Shown: in pieces, positions 34,638-42,714 of the stretch
How the letters are laid out: each line of letters begins with the position of its first letter
Position numbering within the stretch: position 1 is the first letter of the stretch
Source: Gaetbulibacter_A sp043876815
GTDB lineage: Bacteria; Bacteroidota; Bacteroidia; Flavobacteriales; Flavobacteriaceae
NCBI RefSeq assembly: GCF_043876815.1
Contig: NZ_JBAWKA010000004.1
Span: 1 to 64,000 of the forward strand
Reading direction: 5' to 3'
DNA length: 64,000 bases
Position numbers and translations under genes: made by a program
Notes under the pieces: model-generated
Seen by the model: only the letters and a program-made list of their open reading frames with translations
What the model was told of the DNA's origin: nothing
Database searches by the model: none

Positions 34638-35339
34638 ATGAGTTATTTTAAAATTCTGTTGTGTTGTATCGGAGTCTCTAGTATTCTTATCTTAAGGAAG
34701 GTGCTTTATCCGGATATAATTCTAATGGAGTATTTCTTACTGGCACTAGTTTCTTCAAATGCTTTGGTTATTTACTTGTTTGTTGTTAAACAAAAAGCAT
34801 TTTTTTTCACCTTGTTTATAGCGCTTTTTGCAATAGCCGATTGTTCAGAATTTTTATATGATTTTTTTCCTTCTGAAATATCTTATTATCTATTTGGAAA
34901 TAGTCTATTTATACTGGCTTATAATGCTTTGCTGATAGAAGTTTGTAAAGATATGTCGTTGGCAGTTGTTATTAAAAAATTTAAATATCACATTTTGGTT
35001 TTGTTCTTGCTAACAATTTATGGTGTAGCTTCCTTGGATGAAGTTATAGGCGAGGATGAGGGATTATTTTTTTACTTTGAATTATTATACAATACCTCTG
35101 CTTTAGTATTACTCTTCGCCTCCTTAATAGCTTATTTTTATCATGAAAATAAAAAATCTTTTTTCCTGTTTATAGGAATACTGTTTTTAATAATTCAAGA
35201 GATTGTTGCCATTGGTTTTCTTTTTGTTTCAGAAACAATTTGGCTTAATGTAATTTGGATACTTGTTACCACGGTTGCTTTTTACTTCTTGATAAGTCAA
35301 GCTAGGATTAGTTATCGTCCTAAAGATTTTATATTTTAG
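34638..35339 (+). CDS. Multi-pass membrane protein, full-length member of the tandem family
   Basis: I use the ATG at 34638 (233 residues, MSYFKILLCC); the frame could begin at an upstream TTG, but that is less likely. It has about seven or eight hydrophobic helices. Family landmarks are KQKAFFFTLFIALFAIADC, YYLFGNSLFILAYNALL, LLYNTSALVLLFASLIAYFYHENKKSFFLF and the closing FYFLISQ with tail YRPKDFIF. The spacing of helices, a conserved acidic residue after the second half motif and the final Gln-containing helix recall YhhN/TMEM86 lysoplasmalogenases, but the sequence match is weak, so that relation is inference. Function unknown. Confidence 0.75.
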   Translation: MSYFKILLCCIGVSSILILRKVLYPDIILMEYFLLALVSSNALVIYLFVVKQKAFFFTLFIALFAIADCSEFLYDFFPSEISYYLFGNSLFILAYNALLIEVCKDMSLAVVIKKFKYHILVLFLLTIYGVASLDEVIGEDEGLFFYFELLYNTSALVLLFASLIAYFYHENKKSFFLFIGILFLIIQEIVAIGFLFVSETIWLNVIWILVTTVAFYFLISQARISYRPKDFIF

Positions 35340-35504
35340 TTTTTCTGAGCTAAATTATTAAAGTATCGATTTTCTTTTAATTAAGCTATTAAAGATTATT
35401 TCATTTTGTAAGCTATGACCCTTATTTTTAAAATGTTAGACTGAGTGGTACGCTCGCTATTAGTGAAGTGCCATTTATTGTTGTGACCTAGTATTTTATT
35501 TTTA

Positions 35505-35832
35505 TTGAGAAAAATCTAGTGTAAATCAATATACCTAAGGTTTTAGTATTTCCATTGGCATTTTCAACCGAAAATCTTCTGATCCAAACCGATAAATTAA
35601 AAGGTGATACCGTGGTAATTTTAGTTGTTTTTGAAACGAGTACAAGACCGGAATTAAAAAAATGATTTAGGATAACGGAGGGAAGGTGAGTAGTTCTATT
35701 TCATGAAAAACTAGTTATATCGTAGCGGGAACAAACATGGGACCTAGTAAAAAAGAAAAAGCAGAAAAATTAGGCATAAATATGTTAACTGAATAGGAGT
35801 TTTTAAATAGGCTGCAATATCCTGATCAATAA
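35505..35832 (+). pseudogene. Decayed copy of the 3' end of ligA (BRCT region)
   Basis: The sequence repeats the last part of ligA (33569-33897) in the same order and direction: the blocks AACCGATAAATTAAAAGGTG, GGGAAGGTGAGTAGTTCTAT and ATGGGACCTAGTAAAAAAGA are kept almost exactly. The reading frame is broken by in-frame stops (for example in AAAAAATGATTTAG and in AACTGAATAGGAG), and no start is present, so it cannot make a ligase domain. The stop codon of ligA is also conserved at 35830-35832. It arose together with the following membrane-protein gene by segmental duplication. Confidence 0.9.
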
Positions 35833-36410
35833 ACAATCGGAATCCTACAACGTATTGTAATGTTTTGTGAATTGGTTTTTTTTGCCTAGATTAGTGAAAA
35901 ATTGTAAATGTGGTTATTAAATATTCTAATAGCCTACTCTCTAAGCTTGTTTCTTTTTTTTATCTCTCAAGGTTACTATTCGGGTAGGTGTCTCTTTGGT
36001 CATGCATTTCTTGCTCCAATTGATGCAATGATTCATTTTTTTATTATTACGAATAAACAGATATTCTTGGCCTTGTTTATTTTCTTTCTTGCTATTGGTT
36101 ATCTTGATTTGTTTAATCCCTTGCTTGATTTAAAAATGGGGTATTTCTACGGAAAAGGCCTTTTTATAACTAATTATTGTTGCTTGTTTTTAGCACCATT
36201 GTTCCTTATATACCAAGATGGTAAATTCTTTAGATTCAGAGCGTTTAAAAGCGCTGATTTTCCCCAAATAAATTTTAATATTTCGCTGCCTAATTTTTAT
36301 TTAAATCAGAGTCAAATTCCCTATATCAATGGAAGTAGGTGGGTTTGTAAACTTAAATCGAATTATTATAATTAAACCATTTACCTTTTAATTTAAATTG
36401 CTTTGCTTCG
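35507..36410 (+). repeat. Segmental duplication, copy 2
   Basis: This is the second copy of the segment 33571-34460: ligA fragment, spacer, half-length membrane-protein gene and the TTACCTTTTAATTTAAA stretch after it. The spacer around the start of the gene at 35908 is almost identical to that at 33973. Because each copy is followed by a full-length family member, the original event may have duplicated a unit of about 1.9 kb. Confidence 0.85.
35908..36375 (+). CDS. Half-length member of the tandem membrane-protein family, duplicate of the gene at 33973
   Basis: The 155-residue protein begins with the same 14 residues as the gene at 33973 and stays similar for about 105 residues (GYYSGR, HFFI-TNK, NPLLDLK, YGKGLFIT, LAPLFL). 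The C-terminal 50 residues differ (INFNISLPNF...KLKSNYYN) because of indels after the shared part. About four transmembrane helices are present and the second half of the family is missing. The duplication point lies upstream, in ligA. Whether it makes a functional protein is not clear; the frame has stayed open in both copies, which hints at some constraint. Confidence 0.55.
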   Translation: MWLLNILIAYSLSLFLFFISQGYYSGRCLFGHAFLAPIDAMIHFFIITNKQIFLALFIFFLAIGYLDLFNPLLDLKMGYFYGKGLFITNYCCLFLAPLFLIYQDGKFFRFRAFKSADFPQINFNISLPNFYLNQSQIPYINGSRWVCKLKSNYYN

Positions 36411-36431
36411 GTTCCCTCAAATCAAAAATAA

Positions 36432-37160
36432 ATGAAGTTTTCAAAGATATTTATAGCCAGTTTATTTTTTTTATGCTTTCCTGTCGCTAACCTATTGTTT
36501 GTACCCGATTCTGTTTTTATGGGCTTACTTCAAGCCACCATTTCTCCCATTGCCGCGATTGTCTATTTTTTTGCAATAGCCAAGAAGCGGAAATTTTTTA
36601 GTTTGTTTATTTATTTTTATGCATTAGCCGATTTTATATATTTTCTTTACCCGATAATTGATGGTGATTTATATTTTTATTTAGCAAATGTCCTTTTTTT
36701 TGGCGCTTATGTTTGTTTAATTAATGAAATTTTATCGAATTCTCAGTTTTCAGTAATCCTAAGAAAATTTAAAATACCGGCTCTCACATTACTTTTTCTA
36801 AGTTTGTTTATAGTTAGGTCAGTGCTAACGATTTCCGGACCAAATCCTTTAGAATGGGAAATTAAAAATACTGGCGATCTACCATTTTATTTTAGTTTAA
36901 TACATTATTCCTTAGTGTCGATTTTACTTTCTAGCTCACTCCTTAACTACTTTTATCATGAAAATAAAAAATCATTTTATCTTTTTTTTGGTACTTTCTT
37001 ATTAACCATTATGGATTTAATAACCGTTGGTTATTTTTTTGTCTTTAAAGAAATTTTTACTGTTTTTGTATCGTGCATATTTACGGTATTGTCTTTTTAT
37101 TTCTTCCTGAAACAAGCTCAATTAATGTATAAACCAAAAGATTCGTTCTTCATGGAATAA
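36432..37160 (+). CDS. Multi-pass membrane protein, full-length member of the tandem family
   Basis: The 242-residue protein has about seven or eight transmembrane helices. Landmarks shared with the paralogue at 34638 are IAKKRKFFSLFIYFYALADFIYFL, FYLANVLFFGAYVCLINEIL, LLNYFYHENKKSFYLFFG and the tail FYFFLKQ...YKPKDSFF. Both follow a half-length gene, at the same relative place in the two halves of the duplication, yet they are clearly more diverged than the duplicated DNA around the half-length genes. So either the full-length pair is older or it changes faster. Function unknown; YhhN-like is a tentative suggestion. Confidence 0.75.
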   Translation: MKFSKIFIASLFFLCFPVANLLFVPDSVFMGLLQATISPIAAIVYFFAIAKKRKFFSLFIYFYALADFIYFLYPIIDGDLYFYLANVLFFGAYVCLINEILSNSQFSVILRKFKIPALTLLFLSLFIVRSVLTISGPNPLEWEIKNTGDLPFYFSLIHYSLVSILLSSSLLNYFYHENKKSFYLFFGTFLLTIMDLITVGYFFVFKEIFTVFVSCIFTVLSFYFFLKQAQLMYKPKDSFFME

Positions 37161-37527
37161 TGCAGAAGAATATTGAATTTGTAATGTAATAATGGTAAAA
37201 ATATAAGCTAGTAGTAAAGTTTTTAAAACTTATAAAAATATGTAAAACTAATATAAACTATTTCAATAGTTTATTTTCACTATAAACACCAGACCTCTTT
37301 GAAGTCTCAATTACAAGAATTACATGTTCAAAAAATTTTAACGATTTAATTTTTAATGTTTAAATCTAATTATGAAACCAACCGAAGCAAGTCTATTTTT
37401 TTTTCAGAGGCCTACTAATTTTTACCATCTCTTTTTTTTGGTGACACAAACCACTATGATATCAAAAAGACACTTCATTAATTCAAGTGATTATGATTAA
37501 TGAATGTATAATTAAACCCTTAATTAA
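37161..37527. other. Gene-free A+T-rich spacer in the membrane-protein array
   Basis: About 370 bases, very A+T-rich, with no convincing reading frame, hairpin terminator or consensus promoter that I could see. Confidence 0.6.
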
Positions 37528-38271
37528 ATGAACCACCTTTTAAAACTCTTTTTAGGACTATTTCTTATTTCTATTGCAGCCTATTTTTATCTTTTATCTC
37601 TTGATTATGAATATGCAGGTGATTATGTTCTAGTATCTATAGCGTCGACAATTGCTTTACCATATACTATATTTATGAAAAAGAAGAAACTATATATTTC
37701 TTTATTTCTTTTTTGCTTTTGTTTGTCTGATTTATTGTACTTTATTTACGACAAACACCAAACTTGGTTTGTTTATTATTTAATGATTATTCTTTATGCC
37801 TTGGCTTATACATTTTTGGGCATTGAAACAATTAAGTTCTTAAAATTTAAAAAAATAGTAAAAGAATTTAAATTACAATTGTTGATATTACTCGGTTTAA
37901 GCTTGTTCATTGGATATATTACAATCAATATGGAGATCTATCGATTAGAGAAGCAATTTTTTTTAGAATTTGGAGCCATAGATTATGTTACAAGTATTTA
38001 TTATCAGGTATCTTTATGTATTATGTTTTCTGGTTCTTTAATAAATTATCTTGACAGATATGATGAAAAATCGCTTTTCCTTTTTTTGGGTTGTACGTTT
38101 CTTATTTTTATGGAGCTAGTTGGTGTGGCTCTTTATATTTTAAAAAGTTCACAAACGAAGACCATTGTTATTATTTATATGTTATTAACAATAATTGCTT
38201 TTTACTTTCTAATACGACAATGCGATCTGGAATACAAAAACAATGATGTTCTCTTTAACGAAGATTTATAA
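37528..38271 (+). CDS. Multi-pass membrane protein, full-length member of the tandem family
   Basis: The 247-residue protein has an N-terminal helix (LFLGLFLISIAAYFYLLSLDYEY) shared with the next copies, then MKKKKLYISLFLFCFCLSDLLYF, YYLMIILYALAYTFL, a long IETIKFLKFKKIVKEFK loop, FSGSLINYLDRYDEKSLFLFLG and the closing FYFLIRQCDLEYKNND. It is closer to the genes at 38330 and 39270 than to the first two full-length copies. The next gene starts 58 bp later. No signal peptide is separate from the first helix. Function unknown. Confidence 0.75.
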   Translation: MNHLLKLFLGLFLISIAAYFYLLSLDYEYAGDYVLVSIASTIALPYTIFMKKKKLYISLFLFCFCLSDLLYFIYDKHQTWFVYYLMIILYALAYTFLGIETIKFLKFKKIVKEFKLQLLILLGLSLFIGYITINMEIYRLEKQFFLEFGAIDYVTSIYYQVSLCIMFSGSLINYLDRYDEKSLFLFLGCTFLIFMELVGVALYILKSSQTKTIVIIYMLLTIIAFYFLIRQCDLEYKNNDVLFNEDL

Positions 38272-38329
38272 GAATTATTTGATTAAATGGTTTTATCAAT
38301 TTTATATTAACTCAAAAGTATTTTCCACC

Positions 38330-39094
38330 ATGTCATACCTACAAAAATTCTTTATCACCTTATTTTTACTCTCTTTAGGAGCCTATTTCTATTTGAAAAG
38401 TATTGATTATTTAGACGCAGTATTTGCTGTTGTATCGGCTTTCTCACCAATAATTGCTTTGGTATATTTTTTATTTTTCAACCATAAGAATTTATTTTTT
38501 TCTTTGTTTATTGGTTTTTATGGGTTTGCGGATTTAATAAACTATTTACACGGAAGCATTGATTTTAGCATAATATATTATTCATGCACTTTACTTTTTA
38601 CTTTGGCCTACTTTTTTTTATTTATTGAAATATTAAAAGGAATATATATTAAAAAGGTATTAAAAAAATTTAAAGGTCCGTTGTTGGTATTATTGTCGTT
38701 ATCAATATACTTAAATTATACATTTTTATATCTAGAAATATTACATGACAGAACTGTTTCCTATGCAGGGCAGCGGCAGCCTGATTATATAAAAATTTCC
38801 ATTTTATTTTATTTTTTGGAATCATTTTATAATATTTCTCTTGGCCTTATACTTACTGGTTCCCTATTGAATTATCTTGATAGGGTTGATAAAAAATCGT
38901 TCTACCTGTTTTTAGGTTGCATATTCATAGTTTTTATGGAAGGTTTAAATAGGGGGTATATGGTGAAAATTGTAGACAGTGAATTCGGTATTATATTATG
39001 GTTTATATTTACATTATGCGCTTTTTACTTTTTACTGAGTCAATCCGATCTAAAATATAAAAAAAGCGATTTTCACTTGGACGAGAACTTTTGA
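38330..39094 (+). CDS. Multi-pass membrane protein, full-length member of the tandem family
   Basis: I place the start at the ATG at 38330 (254 residues, MSYLQKFFIT), because an earlier in-frame ATG at 38243 would overlap the previous gene and add a non-homologous polar leader. The protein shares YFYLKSIDY, FSPIIALVYFLF, LFFSLFIGFYGFADLINYL, KKVLKKFKGPLLVLLSLSIY, TGSLLNYLDRVDKKSFYLFLG and FYFLLSQSDLKYKKSD with its neighbours. About eight helices are predicted. An extracytoplasmic or cytoplasmic loop of about 25 residues with TVSYAGQRQPDY is the most polar part. Function unknown. Confidence 0.75.
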   Translation: MSYLQKFFITLFLLSLGAYFYLKSIDYLDAVFAVVSAFSPIIALVYFLFFNHKNLFFSLFIGFYGFADLINYLHGSIDFSIIYYSCTLLFTLAYFFLFIEILKGIYIKKVLKKFKGPLLVLLSLSIYLNYTFLYLEILHDRTVSYAGQRQPDYIKISILFYFLESFYNISLGLILTGSLLNYLDRVDKKSFYLFLGCIFIVFMEGLNRGYMVKIVDSEFGIILWFIFTLCAFYFLLSQSDLKYKKSDFHLDENF

Positions 39095-39269
39095 AAATTA
39101 ACCAAATCCGTTCCAAAGAATAAATGTTTTACAATAAAAGAAATCGCTAAAACAGGAATATAGGATAGTTAAATAAATACCCTATTATCCTTAATTATTT
39201 TAAAAACAAGTGTGATTTAGACTAATTGCTCATAAAATATGTTTTATGTTTACCTAAAGATTTAAACTC

Positions 39270-39974
39270 ATGCTGAACCTACTTAAATTTTTCTTGGTAC
39301 TACTGTTTTTATCTTTTGTCGCCTACTTTTATTTACAAAGTATTGAATATGAGTATACAGGATTTAAAGTTCAAACGGCTTTATCACCCATAATAGCATT
39401 GGTGTAATTTTTATTTTTCAAACAAAAAAAAACGCTATTTTTCCTTATTTATATTTTGTTTTGGTTTTTCGGATTTTATCAATTTTTTTTTCAATTGGAC
39501 ACCGTTCTTTGCACAATAATACATTAGGAATAATATCTTCGCTTTGGCTTATATATTTTTATTTATTGAAATAAGCAAGGCTTGTAATACCAAAAAAAAT
39601 ATTAAAAGAATATAAAGTTCATTTGGTGGTGCTCCTTGGTTTGAGTGTATACGTGATTTATACCTTTATGACTATTGAACTTGTTAATGAAGAGGGTAGT
39701 TTTTTTAATATTACATTTATCGATTATTTTTTAAATTTTTGTTTATGATGGAGCCTTGGGTCTTATGCTTTCCGGTTCCCTGATAAACCATCTGGATAGA
39801 AATGATAAAAAATCGTACTTTCTTTTTTTAGGTTCCATGTTCCTTGTTTTTATGGAGGTATTAGCTGTGGCCTATCTCAATGTGGTTCAAAAGGACCTAT
39901 TTATTCTAAATATGGTTATTATTTACCTTAACCGCTTTTTACTTCTTACTGATTCAGTGCTGCCTAGAATATAA
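39270..39974 (+). pseudogene. Disrupted member of the tandem membrane-protein family
   Basis: From the ATG at 39270 the frame reads MLNLLKFFLVLLFLS and on through AYFYLQSIEYEYTG to SPIIALV, closely similar to the genes at 37528 and 38330, but a TAA stops it near 39404. The rest of the family can still be followed in other frames: an ALAYIFLFIEIS-like stretch around 39540, YKVHLVVLLGLSVY around 39615, and LMLSGSLINHLDRNDKKSYFLFLG from 39760. Several frameshifts separate these pieces. The last frame ends at 39974 without the usual FYFL-Q tail. It is a pseudogene. Confidence 0.85.
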
Positions 39975-40184
39975 TAGGGATGAATTAAGCTATAGGGAAG
40001 GCCTCTCAAAAAATAATTTTAATGTTTTGTGTGAATAATGTTATATTTTACCAATTACTTTAATTATTTTATGTAAGTTAATTCTTTAAAAAATGGGTTT
40101 TTTTATAAAAAAATCGATAAAACGTTAAATAATATCGATTAATTGCAAAAAAAGAATTATGTTTGTGTTTGTTAATTGTTAGCT

Positions 40185-40892
40185 ATGTCACTCAAATCAA
40201 AAATATTAATAGCTCTAATAGTTTTGGCATTTATGCTATTTGCTTCATTAGATCTCGGGGGGTATACTGATTTGGCCTATTATGTTCATTCGGCTATTTT
40301 ACCTCTCATTGCTATTTTGTATCTCTTGTCTATCAAAGAGAAGACCTTATTTTTTTCATTGTTTGTTTATTTGTTCGCGCTTTCTGAGTTTATTGCTTTG
40401 TTCAGTAATTTGTTGCCTTCTGTGATAGACTATTATTCAGGAAACATCCTTTATATTTTAGCATATGCTTGTTTATTTATAGAAATTTTGCGATCTATTG
40501 ATTTTAAACAAGTACTAAAGAATTTTTTATTTCATCTGATCGTTTTGATGCTATTTAGTATTTACGCATTGTATGAACTTCAAGATGTTCAAAAGGATGC
40601 ATATGGTTACACTTTAGAATTACTGTACAATACTGTTCTGGTTTTGTTGCTTTCAGGTTCATTGATCAACTATTTTTATCGTGATGATAGAAAATCTTTG
40701 TATTTGTTTTTTGGGTCTATGTTTTTGGTAGCCTATGAGGTCATTTTAGTGGCCTACTTGTACATTACTCAGAAATGTGTCTTAAATATTACTTCAACTA
40801 TATTTTTACTTGCTGCCTTTTACTTTTTATATCAACAAAATAGATACAAACATTCAGATGAAAAACAATCTAATTTTATTGTTCATCTCTAA
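40185..40892 (+). CDS. Multi-pass membrane protein, last member of the tandem family
   Basis: I use the ATG at 40185 (235 residues, MSLKSKILIALIV); the frame could open at a TTG three codons earlier. Landmarks are IKEKTLFFSLFVYLFALSEFIALF, YYSGNILYILAYACLFIEILRSID, LLYNTVLVLLLSGSLINYFYRDDRKSLYLFFG and FYFLYQQNRYKH. The LLYN-VLLLSGSL-NYF stretch and the KSLYLFFGSMFLVAYE segment resemble the corresponding helices of YhhN proteins, whose usual SD is replaced here by an acidic Glu. It converges on the 5'-nucleotidase gene with a 21-bp gap. Function unknown. Confidence 0.75.
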   Translation: MSLKSKILIALIVLAFMLFASLDLGGYTDLAYYVHSAILPLIAILYLLSIKEKTLFFSLFVYLFALSEFIALFSNLLPSVIDYYSGNILYILAYACLFIEILRSIDFKQVLKNFLFHLIVLMLFSIYALYELQDVQKDAYGYTLELLYNTVLVLLLSGSLINYFYRDDRKSLYLFFGSMFLVAYEVILVAYLYITQKCVLNITSTIFLLAAFYFLYQQNRYKHSDEKQSNFIVHL

Positions 40893-40913
40893 GGTGCCAG
40901 TTTAACAGGAAGA

Positions 40914-41828
40914 TCATACAATAATAGTGGCTCCTTCAGTAGTTGTTTTATTTTGTTCATCAAAGAAGAAATCGATACGGCCTAAATTTACACCGAAGCA
41001 GCCAACCTGATTGATAAGCATATTTTTGCCTTCGCTGTTTTTTGCAACCGTTGGTTTCTTTAAAAATGTATGGGTATGTCCCCCAATTATTAAATCGATG
41101 TGCTTCGTTTTAGCTGCCAGGTTCAGGTCTGAAATACGCTCCGAATCATTTTTGTAATAATACCCAAGATGCGAAAGGCATATGATTAAATCACATTGTT
41201 CATTTTCCTTTAATATTCGAGTCATATCCTGAGTTATTTCAATCGGATCAAGGTATTTAGTTTCCTTATAGTTCACTTTATTTACTAGGTTCTCTAGTGA
41301 AATTCCCAATCCGAAAACTCCAACTTTAATCCCATCTTTATTAAAAATGGTATATGGTTTTGTATGACCATCCATAATAGTATTAGTAAAGTCGTAATTG
41401 GCTGAAACAAATGGAAATTCGGCATGAGGTAATTGAGCAAATAGACCGTCCAAACCATTATCAAAATCATGATTACCAAGTGTGGCGGCATCGTATTTCA
41501 ACTTACTCATTAACGTAAATTCTAACTCACCACCGTAATAATTAAAAAAGGGTGTTCCTTGGAAAATATCACCTGCATCCAACAACAAATTATTAGGGTT
41601 TTCTTTGCGAATTTGTTCAATCAAGGTGGCCCGTCTGGCAACACCACCTTTATTTGAAAACATACCATCGTTAGGCCCGAAAGTATCTATATGGCTATGC
41701 ACATCATTGGTGTGCAAGATAGTAAGATGCTTTTTTTTTGATGATGTAAAAGATGGTAGTCCCAAACCTCCTAAACCAATAAGCGCTGTTCCTGCGGTTG
41801 TTTTTTGAATAAATGATCTACGTTTCAT
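40914..41828 (-). CDS. 5'-nucleotidase catalytic domain (metallophosphoesterase), Tat-exported
   Basis: The 304-residue protein starts with a twin-arginine signal (KRRSFIQK, then a hydrophobic stretch to about residue 27). It has the dimetal site of the UshA family: LHTNDVHSH, DAGDIFQGTPF, LGNHDFDNG, a His in CLSHLG and GGHTHTF near 250. It corresponds to only the N-terminal catalytic half of UshA and stops before the substrate-binding domain. That second domain is encoded by the upstream gene at 41898. Together they would hydrolyse nucleotides or nucleotide sugars outside the cytoplasm. Confidence 0.88.
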   Translation of the reverse strand: MKRRSFIQKTTAGTALIGLGGLGLPSFTSSKKKHLTILHTNDVHSHIDTFGPNDGMFSNKGGVARRATLIEQIRKENPNNLLLDAGDIFQGTPFFNYYGGELEFTLMSKLKYDAATLGNHDFDNGLDGLFAQLPHAEFPFVSANYDFTNTIMDGHTKPYTIFNKDGIKVGVFGLGISLENLVNKVNYKETKYLDPIEITQDMTRILKENEQCDLIICLSHLGYYYKNDSERISDLNLAAKTKHIDLIIGGHTHTFLKKPTVAKNSEGKNMLINQVGCFGVNLGRIDFFFDEQNKTTTEGATIIV

Positions 41829-41897
41829 CTGTTCGAATTAATTTGTCATCAATAATTTGGATAAGTATTAACTTAGTGATTTGGCTCATTTCATAAT

Positions 41898-42656
41898 TTA
41901 TTTTACTTGAATAAATCGATCGTCCACTTTTGGATTTAGCGTGTCTTTTTTGATGAAATAATCTATCAAAGCATTTCGGATTTTATAATCTAATAAAGTA
42001 TTACCTACATTGTCTTTGAAGAAACTCATATTATCTCCGCCGTCAAATAAGTAATCACTGGTGGCTACAAAATAGATTCTATCGTCGTCAATAGGCTCGC
42101 CATTAATGGTTGCACTTACTAATTTGAAATTAGGATCCATACTCACTTTTAGACCCGAAATAGGATTGGCTCGTTTAGCTCGAAGTAAATATTCTATTAA
42201 GCCATGTATAGCAGTACCTTTCATGTGTGCAATAATGATACTGTTTTCAAAGGGCATAATTTCATAAGCATTACGCTTACTAATATTGCCTTTAGGAAGT
42301 AAGCTACGAATACCTCCGTGATTCAAAAATACCATATCGATTTTATGGCCGGTACGACGTTCATATACCGGATTGGCTTGTTCAAAAACAGCATCGGCCA
42401 TCATATTACCAATAGCGGTATTGTAATCTCCATCTGTTTTAGAAAGTGTCATCGGAGAATAGGCCAGCGTGCTATCCAAATCCTTCTTTATTCCTTCCCG
42501 AAACGGTTCGAGGTAGGCATTAATGGCATAATCTTCAACAATCGTGTCAGCAATTGGAATTTGTTTGCCTTCTATACGTGTAACTTCCCAATGCTTACCT
42601 TTGCAAGCAAAAAAAGTTAAGGTATATAACAAAAAAATAAAATGTGTTAAGCGCAT
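41898..42656 (-). CDS. 5'-nucleotidase C-terminal domain protein, lipoprotein
   Basis: The 252-residue protein has a lipoprotein signal with Cys18 in TFFAC. The remainder is a 5'-nucleotidase C-terminal domain, which in UshA binds the nucleotide base and rotates onto the catalytic half: GNMMADAV, FLNHGGIRSLLPKG, MPFENSIIIAHMKG and FVATSDYLFDGGDNM. It has no metallophosphatase domain of its own. The catalytic domain gene follows 69 bp downstream in the same direction, so the two should form one two-polypeptide enzyme. The start is 58 bp from the divergent gene at 42715. Confidence 0.88.
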   Translation of the reverse strand: MRLTHFIFLLYTLTFFACKGKHWEVTRIEGKQIPIADTIVEDYAINAYLEPFREGIKKDLDSTLAYSPMTLSKTDGDYNTAIGNMMADAVFEQANPVYERRTGHKIDMVFLNHGGIRSLLPKGNISKRNAYEIMPFENSIIIAHMKGTAIHGLIEYLLRAKRANPISGLKVSMDPNFKLVSATINGEPIDDDRIYFVATSDYLFDGGDNMSFFKDNVGNTLLDYKIRNALIDYFIKKDTLNPKVDDRFIQVK

Positions 42657-42678
42657 AACGAAACTGATTTATTGCATA

Positions 42679-42695
42679 TACTTTTGCTACCTTTG
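42679..42695 (+). promoter_or_regulatory. Two overlapping-range -7 elements upstream of the gene at 42715
   Basis: TACTTTTG (42679-42686) and TACCTTTG (42688-42695) are both full TAnnTTTG matches, separated by one base. They lie 28 and 19 nt before the ATG at 42715 in the 58-bp divergent spacer. Confidence 0.5.
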
Positions 42696-42714
42696 CGAAA
42701 AGGTATAAATATAA

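Noticed and set aside
38243..38329. Upstream ATG for the gene at 38330
   Set aside because: It overlaps the previous gene and adds a polar leader not found in the paralogues.
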